26,548 nucleotides of DNA from CAINDZ01 sp041908585. GTDB lineage: Bacteria; Krumholzibacteriota; Krumholzibacteriia; LZORAL124-64-63. The stretch covers positions 1 to 26,548 of the forward strand of contig JAYRFB010000166.1 in assembly GCA_041908585.1 (NCBI GenBank), written 5' to 3'. Below are positions 18,765 through 26,547 of this stretch, one piece after another (the stretch's first letter is position 1; the number at the start of each line of letters is the position of its first letter). The position numbers and the translations under genes were made by a program. The notes under the pieces were generated by a model that saw only the letters and a program-made list of their open reading frames with translations, did not search any database and had not been told where the DNA came from.

Positions 18765-19580
18765 ATGTTCAGGATCGGCGAATTCTCCAGGCTGGCCCAG
18801 GTGACGGTCAAGGCGCTGCGGCTGTACGACGAGCGTGGCCTGCTCGTCCCGGCCCGCGTCGACCCCTCCAGCGGCTACCGCTTCTACTCGGCGGCGCAGT
18901 TGCCGCGGCTGCAGCGCATCCTCGCCTTGAGGGACCTGGGCCTCACGCTCCAGGAGATCGGCGATCTCCTGGTCGATGAGCCGGGCCCCGACGAGCTGCG
19001 CGGCATGCTGCGGCTGCGCCGCGCCGAGCTGGAGCGCGAACTGGTGGAGGGCCGGGCGCGCCTCGGGCGCGTCGAGGCCTACCTGGCGCGACTCGAAAGG
19101 GAGGGCGACATGCCCAGGTACGACGTGACCATCAAGAGCGCCCCGGCGCTGCGCGTGGCGGCGCTGCGCGACACGGTGCCCCACTACCCCGACATCGGCC
19201 GGCTCTTCGACGAGCTGTGCGGCTTCCTCGGCGCCTCGCGCCTGCAGTTCACCGGCCCGCCGCTGGCGCTCTACCACGACGGCGAGTACCGCGAGCAGGA
19301 CGTCGACATCGAGGTGGCCGCGCCGTTCGCCGGCCGTCTGCCCGCGCACCCCCGCGTGCGCGAGCGCGAGCTGCCGGCCGAACCCGCGCTGGCCTGCACC
19401 GTCCACCAGGGCCCGTACGAGGAGCTGCGCCACGCCTACTCGGCGCTGCTGGGCTGGATCGAGGCGAACGGCTACCGCATCGCCGGGCCGGACCGCGAGG
19501 TCTACCTGGTGGGTCCGGAGCGCGGGCGCGACCCGGCGCGGTACGTGACGGAGCTGCAGGTGCCGGTGGAGCGGGTGTAG
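18765..19580 (+). CDS. MerR-family regulator with GyrI-like effector domain
   Basis: Transcriptional activator of 271 residues resembling BmrR/BltR-type regulators. Residues 1-72 are the MerR winged helix (FRIGEFSRLAQVTVKALRLYDERGLL, then GYRFYSAAQL). A dimerising coiled coil occupies about 75-114. Residues 118-271 are a GyrI-like (AraC effector-binding) domain, with VHQGPYEELRHAYSALLGWIEANGY typical of drug-binding members. The ligand is probably a small hydrophobic or cationic compound by family analogy. ATG at 18765 has GGGAGG close upstream. No efflux pump or other target gene is adjacent; the only visible site is its own promoter. Confidence 0.93.
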   Translation: MFRIGEFSRLAQVTVKALRLYDERGLLVPARVDPSSGYRFYSAAQLPRLQRILALRDLGLTLQEIGDLLVDEPGPDELRGMLRLRRAELERELVEGRARLGRVEAYLARLEREGDMPRYDVTIKSAPALRVAALRDTVPHYPDIGRLFDELCGFLGASRLQFTGPPLALYHDGEYREQDVDIEVAAPFAGRLPAHPRVRERELPAEPALACTVHQGPYEELRHAYSALLGWIEANGYRIAGPDREVYLVGPERGRDPARYVTELQVPVERV

Positions 19581-19602
19581 GCGGGAAGACGGTGGTCGGG
19601 GG

Positions 19603-19630
19603 CGGGCACTTGCGCCGGCGCAAGTGCCCG
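19603..19630. repeat. Palindrome copy 2, perfect 28 bp; possible terminator
   Basis: Perfect palindrome with half CGGGCACTTGCGCC, beginning 23 bp after the MerR-type gene stop. It could form a 14-bp stem with almost no loop. Only a weak T-rich tail follows (TTCGTCT). Shares the core TTGCGCCGGCGCAA with copies at 1086 and 25994, so it may be a dispersed repeat used as a terminator. Confidence 0.75.
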
Positions 19631-19746
19631 TTCGTCTGTGCGAGTCAGCGCTCTCGACTTCACCGGCGAGCCACATGATTCACTTCGGTGCCCGATTCCG
19701 CCTCATGACCATTGTCGCCCGGTGCACCGGCGGGGTATCCGCCGCC

Positions 19747-20943
19747 TCAACGAAACATCGACTTCACTCCGCCGAAGCTGCGCTCCTCGGTCCCGACAGG
19801 CCCCGACCTGAAAGGCATCCAATCGATGAAGTAGTAGGGCCGTTCTGGCTGGTCATTGCCGTCGAAGATCCACGATTGGATGCTGTCTGGCTCCGTGGTG
19901 CCCCACCAGTTGTTGGTCATGTCAAAGTGCACAACAACGTCGCTCGAAGCGACACCAGCATCTCGCACCACATAACGCATTCCCCTGGCGAGTTGGCTGT
20001 TCCGGATGTAGCCATCGCCCAGGTACGAGAACACTAGCGAGTACTCAAATGCGTCCTCGACTATCAGTCCATCGACCTCCCAGCGCGGATTGACCTCCGC
20101 ACTCCATAGAGCCTTGTATTGCCGCTGCATCGTCGTATTCGCCACCCTTATTGTCCCGTGAGCCACAGCATGCGCGATTCCTGCATTGTGCTGATCGACG
20201 AATCGGCAATCGATGAGATCGCCTGTGCCTGACCCGCCAGACATATTGAGTCCAATCGCTCCTCCCTCGAACTGGCAGCTGACAATGCGCGCTGCAGAGA
20301 TCTGCTGCAGGCGTACATGACTCCAAGCGTAATTGTGGAGTTTGGAGATCGCCAAACTGGAACGCAACAGCGTGAAGCGCCCAGGACCCCAGACGGCCAG
20401 ATGAGATGCAAACGAATCCACAGAGGTCACGGACTCGAAATTGCACGATTCAACGATGAGGTCATCAACGTTGGTTGATGCCACGCTGTTGCCGCTTCCG
20501 GCGAATCGGCAATCTACTACAATTGCGGACTCCAAACCGACAAAGTATGCGCCGCGGTAGCAGTTCTCGAAACCGATCAACGAAACGCGCAAAGCGCCAC
20601 CGCCCAGTGCAACGTGGGCCGCCAACCCGCTGTCCTGACTGTACCCGATACCCAACGGCACCGCGCTTCCGATGATCGTCTGATCCGCACCCGCGCCGAT
20701 CAGCGTCAGATCGGCGCGGGTCACCAGTACCCTCGTGTACTGCTGCCACGGCGGATTACCCCACAGGAACTTGTCGTCGTACCGGCCCGGGCCGATCAGG
20801 ATCGTATCTCCGGACGCGGACGCGTCCACGGCCTGCTGGATGATGGTGAAATCGCCCGTCCCGTCCTTCTCCACCCGCCAGACCGCAGCAACGGCGTTCG
20901 CGGCGCTGAGCAGCAGCAGGAGCACGAAGATGATGTTGCGCAT
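19747..20943 (-). CDS. Secreted right-handed parallel beta-helix protein
   Basis: Secreted protein of 398 residues with a clear signal peptide (MRNIIFVLLLLLSAANAVAA). The opening, GTGDFTIIQQAVDASASGDTILIGPGRYDD, is the usual entry into a pectin-lyase-like beta-helix. It is followed by repeated short strands ending in Asp/Cys/Asn turns (VDCRFAGSG, VESCNF, LLRSSL, VSCQFEGG, IDCRFVD), and NNWWGTTEPDSIQSWIFD, a capping motif common in such proteins. No catalytic triad of a specific polysaccharide lyase can be recognised, so a binding or structural role is equally possible. ATG at 20943 has AGGAGG upstream. Last gene of the operon, 12 bp after the FlgD-tailed gene. Codon use is less GC-biased than in the left two thirds of the window. 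Confidence 0.85.
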   Translation of the reverse strand: MRNIIFVLLLLLSAANAVAAVWRVEKDGTGDFTIIQQAVDASASGDTILIGPGRYDDKFLWGNPPWQQYTRVLVTRADLTLIGAGADQTIIGSAVPLGIGYSQDSGLAAHVALGGGALRVSLIGFENCYRGAYFVGLESAIVVDCRFAGSGNSVASTNVDDLIVESCNFESVTSVDSFASHLAVWGPGRFTLLRSSLAISKLHNYAWSHVRLQQISAARIVSCQFEGGAIGLNMSGGSGTGDLIDCRFVDQHNAGIAHAVAHGTIRVANTTMQRQYKALWSAEVNPRWEVDGLIVEDAFEYSLVFSYLGDGYIRNSQLARGMRYVVRDAGVASSDVVVHFDMTNNWWGTTEPDSIQSWIFDGNDQPERPYYFIDWMPFRSGPVGTEERSFGGVKSMFR

Positions 20944-20955
20944 GGTGTCCTCCTG

Positions 20956-21867
20956 CTATTGTACCAAGGTCATGCGTACCGACTGCACGTCGCTGCCGGT
21001 GACGATTCTCGCGAAGTAGACCCCGCTGGGCGCGCCTCGCCCGGCGTCGTCACGGCCGTCCCACGTCCACCGATGTTCCCCCGCTTCCAACGATTCGGTG
21101 CACAGCGAGCGGATCAGGCTGCCGCGCATGTCGTAGACCGAGACCGTCACCTGACCCCGCCGGGGCAGGGCGTACACGATCTCGACCTGTGGATTGAACG
21201 GGTTGGGGTGGACTGTCAATGCCGTGACCGGCGCCGGCTTGACGGTACCATGCCCCGCCAGGTCCAGGACGGGTGCCGTGGGCGAGCGCCCCACGCGCAG
21301 CGCCTGCTGCCGTTTGTCTGCCGTCGTCTCGCAGACGACGGCCATCCGATATTCACCCGCCAGCGAATCCCAGGGCTCATCCCCAACCGTGAACCAGCAC
21401 TGCCGGCTGCCGTCTCCAGCCGTGTAGCCGACGCCCGCGCCACCACCACTCCCGGGCGCGGCGCAGACGCTGCCTGCCGGAAGGCTCAGGATCACGTACA
21501 GGCCGGATTCGGTCGAAGCGAGCGGCGTCGAGAATTCGTAGCGACTCCAGGCACTGTCGCCGCCCTGGACCGTTCCGCCGACCACCGTCGCGCACTGCAG
21601 CAGTTCGGGGCGATCGCAATCACCCGCCACGGCCCTTATCTGAGGAAAGGTCACGCTGCCATCGTTGTTGAACCAGCTGAAGCCCGTCAGTGATTCGCCG
21701 GCAGCCAGCGGCATCCAGAAGGCGATGGCGGCGTCCTGTTCGACGCGGTCGAGCCCGAAGATCCCGGTGACGGCCGGGTACGAGTCCGCCCTGGCCCATC
21801 CGCCAGGAACCAGCACCAGCGCGAGCAGAAGCGCCCGCGACGCCATACTTGAACTTGATTTCACCAT
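20956..21867 (-). CDS. Secreted protein with FlgD-like/T9SS-type C-terminal domain
   Basis: Secreted protein of 303 residues. ATG at 21867 sits seven bases after AGGAGG; ATG at 21873 is too close to it. The signal peptide ends near GGWARA. Residues of about 30-200 form a beta-rich domain of unknown family containing several Cys. The last 85 residues are a FlgD-like Ig fold (LTVHPNPFNPQVEIVYALP, VTVSVYDMRGSLIRSL, HRWTWDGRDDAGRGAPSGVYFARI), the type used as a T9SS-like sorting signal in FCB bacteria. It may be exported and fixed at the surface. It lies 11 bp after the VCBS gene and 12 bp before the beta-helix gene, so the three are surely co-transcribed. The specific role is unknown. Confidence 0.8.
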   Translation of the reverse strand: MVKSSSSMASRALLLALVLVPGGWARADSYPAVTGIFGLDRVEQDAAIAFWMPLAAGESLTGFSWFNNDGSVTFPQIRAVAGDCDRPELLQCATVVGGTVQGGDSAWSRYEFSTPLASTESGLYVILSLPAGSVCAAPGSGGGAGVGYTAGDGSRQCWFTVGDEPWDSLAGEYRMAVVCETTADKRQQALRVGRSPTAPVLDLAGHGTVKPAPVTALTVHPNPFNPQVEIVYALPRRGQVTVSVYDMRGSLIRSLCTESLEAGEHRWTWDGRDDAGRGAPSGVYFARIVTGSDVQSVRMTLVQ

Positions 21868-21878
21868 GATCATGCCTC

Positions 21879-24575
21879 CTAGGGCGCACTCGCGCAGTAG
21901 AGGATCTTGAACGACTTCGCTGTGGCCAGTGACCAGGTAACGTTGCCGAATTTGCTCGACACCTCATAGAAGAAGCGGCAAGGCGCCGTGCAGTCGAGCC
22001 CGTTCCAGGTCATGGTGTGGCGGTAGCGCGAACCGACCTTGGCGACCGCCGCCGTCACAAACGGGGGATTGTGGCTCAACGTGATCGGGCCCGAGTCGCA
22101 GGCCGGATAGGCGGGATCCGGCGTGATGACAACGCGATCGTCGGCTGCCGGTGTCTGTTCATCCGTGTCCCAGCTGAACTCCCAAGAATATAGGCCTAAA
22201 ACAGGGTCGAAAGTCCGCGTGAAGCTCGTACTGGACGGCTGGATATCCAACTGCAACGTATGGTACTGGCCGATCGCCAGCCCCGTGTACGTCTGCACCG
22301 TTTGTCCGTCCGGCCAGTAGACCGCGACATCGACCGTGCCAGTGCGTGATCCGAGACCATAGACGAGATTCAGCGGCGTCTGACCGGCGCGTCCGCTTCC
22401 CCCGTCCACGACCTGAGCTTGCTTATACGCGGTTGGACCGGTGCCGTGCGAGACCACGACGGCAGCACCGAGGGCAAAGCGATTGCAGCCGGGATCGTAG
22501 GAGCGCAGCTTGATCCCGATCCAGTTGCCGAAATCCCCGAATTCGGACTTTACCGGACGGAAGAAGTAGTCGCCAGTTCCGACCGAACGGGCGATGTAGA
22601 TGTCCTGGCTGCCGTTCTCGTCGAAGTCCGCAACCGCGACGCCGCCGGACGCACGCTCCGGCGCCGGGGGATACCAGTCATGATCCTCCTTGATCGTGCT
22701 GGTGTAGCGCGCCGGCGGGATCACGTGGATAGCCAGGCAAGGGTAGGCGTAAGTATCCGGATCGGGAGCCACGAAGTCGGGCTTTCCGTCCAGGTTGAAG
22801 TCGCAGACGTCGATGTCGACCATGTTGCGGTACACGCTCTCGGCGCATCCTCCGGGCGGAGAGCACTCGATTGCATACGCAATCGCCGCGCCGAGTGAGA
22901 GATCCGCGCGCACCACATTCTCGTCCGGCGCCCACCCATTGGTGAAGTGGCCGGATCCGTGCACGTGAGTGTAGACAAGATCAAGGTCACCGTCCGGCTC
23001 CACATCCATCAGTACGGCTTGGCAGGATCGATACTGGAGCCAGTGGTTATCACCGTCGATACCTTGAACCGCGAACGACCCGTCCGACTGCTGCACCCAG
23101 TAGCGAGAGCTCGTGCCTTCGGGCGCCGGCGGCTGGCCCGGGTAGTATGGGAGATAGGGTCCGGTCTGGACCGCCACGAGGTCAAGTTGCTGGTCAAAGT
23201 TGAGATCCCCCCACAGGACCGAGTGCAGGCGCGTGTGCGGGCCGGTGATTCCCTTTGTCGTGTCGACTGAGAATGAGGTGCCGCCGTTGTTGTGGAACAA
23301 CACCAGCGCCGACGAGCCCTCATCCGTGGTTGACGGAATGACGGCGACCAAGTCAACGAAGCCGTCGCCGTCGTAGTCGCCCCAGGCGCCGTTCAGGCTT
23401 GGACGGTCATAGGGTGTGTTGTCGAGCAGTGCGGTCATGTCCGTGAAGCTGTTGCCGCTCTCGTTGCGAAGCAGGAGATGACCGGACTCACTCGGGAAGT
23501 AGAGGTCAAGATCGCCGTCGTTGTCGTAGTCGGCGGCGATGACGCCGGCGGACGAGGCCATGGCGGCCCTAAGAAGCGGGTCCAGAACTACGTCGAACGT
23601 CCTATCGTCGAACTGCGGCACGCCCGTGACCGCGTCGAATGACTCAGAGCGGAACATCGATCGATCTGCTGTAACGGCCAAATCAAGACGTCCATCACCA
23701 CTGAAGTCAACGGCTGTCGCGTTGGCCGGCACGCCGCCATAGTTCAGATTCGTCAGGCTGGTGGCGTTTACATATCGCACCCCGGAGGAATATTCCGAAT
23801 CGGAGAGCGGTGCGGCCAGCGCGATGGCCGTCCGCATCCGTGCTCCCTGTTCCGGCGTGAACTCCTCCCACATGGCGACCTGTGCGCCTTCGAGGATGTT
23901 CGCCGATGAAGCCGCCGGCGGGGTATCCGTCACCAGATCCCCAGCAGTCGCGCCATTGCTGCCGTCCGGCAGCTCGACGCCGAACCTCGTTTCGTCTGTC
24001 TCGTACAGCCCAAGACAATGGCCCATGAAGTGGCTCAGCGCCGACGTACCCTCTGCGTTTCCGGTCAAGATGAGCGACCGCCCAGGAATGCCGCTGACGG
24101 TCCCTTCGATCGTCCCGGCCGGGGAGCCGAGAAAGATGTTCATGCTGCTCGAATCGGCGTGCGTGGCGAACAGCCCGGCGGCGGCATCTATTGGATCGGC
24201 GAAGAGATCCGAGTCGTGGATCTCGGACCTGGCTACCTCGATCAACTGGATGCCGACCGCGTCGAATTCGGCGATCATGCGGGCCAGCAGGGAGTCAGCC
24301 TCGCCGGTTGAGAACCCGCCCGTGCCCGCATCATCTCTCAGTAGGTGGACGGATACGCGCAGCGCCGGCATGAACGCGCCCCCAGGGTAGGGGGCTTGAC
24401 CACCGGCGGCCAGCACGGCGTCCACCGAATCAGGCTCGGCGTGGCAGACGAACGCCTGCGCCAGCGCCGATCCCGGCAGCGACACGCCGATGGCGAGCAC
24501 CAGGGAAAGGAGTGCTGCGCGGGGCAGTCGCCGGTCGATCACGCAAACAGGAGCGCAGGGGGGGGGATTCGACAT
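21879..24575 (-). CDS. Secreted VCBS/FG-GAP and ASPIC/UnbV protein with dead M43-like domain
   Basis: Large exported protein of 898 residues. ATG at 24575 has AGGAG five bases upstream; the signal peptide ends near ALAQ (40). Residues of about 70-260 resemble the M43 (pappalysin/cytophagalysin) metalloprotease domain: IPGRSLILTG, HFMGHCLGLYET (182-193), NGATAGDLVTDTPP and FTPEQGARMRTA. The zinc site HExxHxxGLxH is broken: Glu183 is Phe and the third His (192) is Glu. Residues of about 285-660 hold at least seven FG-GAP/VCBS calcium-type repeats (DFSGDGRLDL, DYDNDGDLDL, DYDGDGFVDL, DFNLDGKPDF). An ASPIC/UnbV domain follows (NWIGIKLRSYDPGCNRFALGA), then a C-terminal Ig-like region. Likely an adhesive or binding protein rather than a protease. 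First gene of the three-gene operon. Confidence 0.85.
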   Translation of the reverse strand: MSNPPPCAPVCVIDRRLPRAALLSLVLAIGVSLPGSALAQAFVCHAEPDSVDAVLAAGGQAPYPGGAFMPALRVSVHLLRDDAGTGGFSTGEADSLLARMIAEFDAVGIQLIEVARSEIHDSDLFADPIDAAAGLFATHADSSSMNIFLGSPAGTIEGTVSGIPGRSLILTGNAEGTSALSHFMGHCLGLYETDETRFGVELPDGSNGATAGDLVTDTPPAASSANILEGAQVAMWEEFTPEQGARMRTAIALAAPLSDSEYSSGVRYVNATSLTNLNYGGVPANATAVDFSGDGRLDLAVTADRSMFRSESFDAVTGVPQFDDRTFDVVLDPLLRAAMASSAGVIAADYDNDGDLDLYFPSESGHLLLRNESGNSFTDMTALLDNTPYDRPSLNGAWGDYDGDGFVDLVAVIPSTTDEGSSALVLFHNNGGTSFSVDTTKGITGPHTRLHSVLWGDLNFDQQLDLVAVQTGPYLPYYPGQPPAPEGTSSRYWVQQSDGSFAVQGIDGDNHWLQYRSCQAVLMDVEPDGDLDLVYTHVHGSGHFTNGWAPDENVVRADLSLGAAIAYAIECSPPGGCAESVYRNMVDIDVCDFNLDGKPDFVAPDPDTYAYPCLAIHVIPPARYTSTIKEDHDWYPPAPERASGGVAVADFDENGSQDIYIARSVGTGDYFFRPVKSEFGDFGNWIGIKLRSYDPGCNRFALGAAVVVSHGTGPTAYKQAQVVDGGSGRAGQTPLNLVYGLGSRTGTVDVAVYWPDGQTVQTYTGLAIGQYHTLQLDIQPSSTSFTRTFDPVLGLYSWEFSWDTDEQTPAADDRVVITPDPAYPACDSGPITLSHNPPFVTAAVAKVGSRYRHTMTWNGLDCTAPCRFFYEVSSKFGNVTWSLATAKSFKILYCASAP

Positions 24576-24646
24576 ATCAACTCCTTCTCAGATCGGGAAA
24601 CTTCCGCGTCATCGGCATCAACACCGCAACCATGGGGTCGAAATGA

Positions 24647-24675
24647 GTAGTACCGCACCGGATTGAAGACGTCAA
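24647..24675 (-). promoter_or_regulatory. Putative promoter of the three-gene secreted operon
   Basis: Minus strand: -35 TTGACG (24675-24670), 17-bp spacer, weak -10 TACTAC (24652-24647, three of six). It would give a leader of about 65 nt before the ATG at 24575. Nothing else was recognised in 24576-24784. Confidence 0.5.
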
Positions 24676-24784
24676 CAGGCGATTGCTGAGCTGATCTAAA
24701 TCGTCTCGGTATGCGCCCATCATCCGCCGCGGCGTCCCGACGGAAATGCAGTCAATCCGAGCCGCGCCTCACGACGTCCGTGGT

Positions 24785-25874
24785 TCACACCAGCACCCAC
24801 CACGGCGCCGCCAGCACGTCCGGCGTCAGCCAGTAGATGTCGGCGCCCGCGTGCAGCAGCAGTCCCGCGCGCAACCGGTCCCCGTACTCCGCGCGGAATA
24901 CACGCAGTCGGCGCGCGTCGGCGAGCGAGGGCCTCGTGGTGGCCTTCACCTCGATGGGCAGCAGCCGGCCGCCGCTCTCGACAACGAAGTCCACTTCCTC
25001 GCCGGTGGTTGTCCGCCAGCAGCAGACCTCTGCCGCCGCCAGCCGGCTGTCGCGCCAGGCGAGCAGGTCCAGCAGGACCAGGTTCTCCAGGTGCGCGCCG
25101 GTCGGCTCGCCGCCGGACAGATGCAGCGCCAGCGCGGTGTCGCCCCAGTCGAGCTTCGGCGCCTTGACCAGCCGCTTGGTGCGGTTGACGGCGTAGGACG
25201 GGACACGCACGAGCATGAAAGACGCTTCGAGCAGGTTGAGCCAGCGATGCGCGGGGGCCTGCGCCAATCCGCAGTCGCGAGCCAGCCCGGACTGGTTGAC
25301 CAGGCGCCCCAGCCTCAGCGCGGCCGCGCGCATCAGCCGCCGGAAGTCGGGCAGCGACGCCACCGAGCCGAGGTCCCTCAGGTCGCGCTCGAGGTAGGTG
25401 CTCCCGTACCCGTCGTGCCAGATCGCGCGCTCGGCCTCGCTGCGCAGGTGCAGGGCCGGCGTCGGGAAGCCGCCGCGTCATCGGCCACAGCGTCAGGTAG
25501 CTGGCGCGACCGGCCAGTGTCTCGGATACGCGATGCAAGAGCAGGAGATTCGCCGACCCGGTCAACAGGAACCGACCGGGCGCGCGATCGCGATCGATGG
25601 CGCGCTTGATCGCGTGCAGCAGCTCGGGCGCCCGCAGGATCTCGTCGATCGTCACCGGCTCCGTGCCGCCGACCAGCGCCTCGGGGTCGTTGCGCGCGGC
25701 GTCGCGGACGTCCAGGTCATCCAGCGTCAGGTAGCGCCGGCCGTCAGCCAGGAGATCACGGGCCAGCGTGCTCCTGCCCGTCTGGCGCGCCCCGGCCACG
25801 ACGACCGCCGGCATGACGGCCAGGCGGTCGCGGGTGGCCTTGAGGGCCAGACGAGGGCTTGCAGAACTATTCAT
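24785..25874 (-). pseudogene. AAA (AAA_14) / DUF4143 ATPase, broken by deletion and frameshift
   Basis: The 5' frame (from ATG 25874) encodes the AAA_14 half. Its Walker A reads GARQTGRST, with Arg in place of the essential Lys, and a Walker B-like VTIDEILRAPELL follows. It reads to YLTLWPMTRR, then loses frame near 25471. The other frame resumes at GFPTPALHLRSEAERAIWHDGY and continues through the DUF4143 half (ASLPDFRRLMRAAALRLG, YAVNRTKRLVKAPKLDWGDTALALHL, TGEEVDFVVE, LPIEVKATT) to the stop at 24785. Relatives have roughly 40 residues between the two joined segments, so a small deletion plus frameshift is inferred. The family often occurs with toxin-antitoxin or defence genes, which fits the broken HicBA next door. 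Confidence 0.88.
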
Positions 25875-25883
25875 GCGATGAAT
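25869..25883. promoter_or_regulatory. Small palindrome over the ATPase start codon
   Basis: ATTCAT-GCG-ATGAAT is a perfect 6-bp-arm palindrome that includes the start codon of the broken ATPase gene. It may be an operator or a translational hairpin; the evidence is position only. Confidence 0.3.
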
Positions 25884-25993
25884 GACATCTATTCACGGCG
25901 TGGATTGCCTAAGCGCATCTCCGACCGCACGCGACGGCTCCAGCCGCTCCCGCAATAACTCATTTCATTGCAGTACTTTACTGTACGCCCTCG

Positions 25994-26011
25994 ACTTGCG
26001 CCGGCGCAAGT
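25994..26011. repeat. Palindrome copy 3 (ACTTGCGCCGGCGCAAGT)
   Basis: Perfect 18-bp palindrome identical to the centre of the 28-bp copy at 19603-19630. It lies between the hicA remnant and the broken ATPase gene, just beyond the hicA stop, and may terminate the hic transcript. Confidence 0.7.
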
Positions 26012-26024
26012 GCCGGCACGGGCT

Positions 26025-26244
26025 TCAGGACAGCAGTTCCTCGACGGTAAGGCCGATGTCGCGCGCGATCTTGCGCAGCAAGGTCGGCGCAATGTCAGAA
26101 TTGACATGGAACGGGAGTGTCGTCCCCCGGCCATCGGGATGACGGTACTGCCGGTGGGATCCCCCTGCGACAGACCTCGACGAAACCGCGGGATACGAGC
26201 AGAGCCGCGACCTCACGAGGCTTCAGGACGGGAATCTTCCCCAC
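26025..26244 (-). pseudogene. hicA: HicA mRNA-interferase toxin, frameshifted
   Basis: HicA toxins are small double-stranded-RNA-binding-fold ribonucleases that cleave mRNA. GTG at 26244 begins KIPVLKPREVAALLVSRGFVEVCRRG, the usual HicA N terminus. The rest, GSHRQYRHPDGRGTTLPFH (with the catalytic His in GSH) and LLRKIARDIGLTVEELLS, is in the neighbouring frame and ends at 26025. The frames meet at a run of five C (26161-26165; five G on the coding strand); removing one base restores a normal product of about 72 residues. Either a single-base insertion or a sequencing error explains it. It starts 2 bp after the hicB stop. Confidence 0.85.
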
Positions 26245-26246
26245 GC

Positions 26247-26390
26247 TCAAGCCACGCGAAGCGTCTGCACGCCGATGAACTCGGTCCCAATCGTCGGCTC
26301 GCCGTCCTCGAGAAGCATCTGGACAACCTCCCGCAGGTTGGCTTCGAGCTCGGCCGGATCCGCGCCCTGGCTGGCGGTTCACCGTCCACC
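26247..26390 (-). pseudogene. hicB: HicB antitoxin remnant, N terminus lost
   Basis: The frame ending at 26247 reads TASQGADPAELEANLREVV, then QMLLEDGEPTIGTEFIGVQ and TLRVA, the C-terminal half of a HicB partial-RNase-H-fold antitoxin. It is closed upstream by an in-frame TGA (26381-26379). Just upstream a different frame gives WTVN (26388-26377), as expected in the early HicB strand, so a small deletion or frameshift near 26375 is likely. The first 40 or so residues and any DNA-binding part are missing. It directly precedes hicA in the usual antitoxin-toxin order. Confidence 0.7.
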
Positions 26391-26424
26391 AATGAGCTGA
26401 CGCCCCGCCGGCACTTGCGCCCTT

Positions 26425-26547
26425 CTAGGAAGAGTCAAGCGTATCCCGCGGCCCGCCTCCTGAGCTTGGTTCGTTCCTGGCTTTCGGTTCTTCGGCCGGC
26501 AGCTGTTCGGGTTTGTCCATTCGCTTCTTCGAGCTCGCCCACGGGCG
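26425..26547 (-). CDS. Possible C-terminal tail of a gene running in from the right edge
   Basis: A leftward open frame enters from the right edge and stops at TAG (26427-26425), giving a 40-residue tail that begins RPWASSKKRMDKPEQLPAEE and ends TLDSS. It is hydrophilic and low-complexity and matches no family I recognise. An internal ATG could also make it a 31-residue peptide. Weak support. Confidence 0.25.
   Translation of the reverse strand, partial: RPWASSKKRMDKPEQLPAEEPKARNEPSSGGGPRDTLDSS

Larger units (their letters stand above)
26003..26421. repeat. 15-bp inverted repeats flanking the hicBA remnant
   Basis: GGCGCAAGTGCCGGC at 26003-26017 and its exact reverse complement GCCGGCACTTGCGCC at 26407-26421 bracket the broken toxin-antitoxin pair. 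The left arm overlaps palindrome copy 3; the right arm is a half-site of the same repeat family. Confidence 0.65.
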
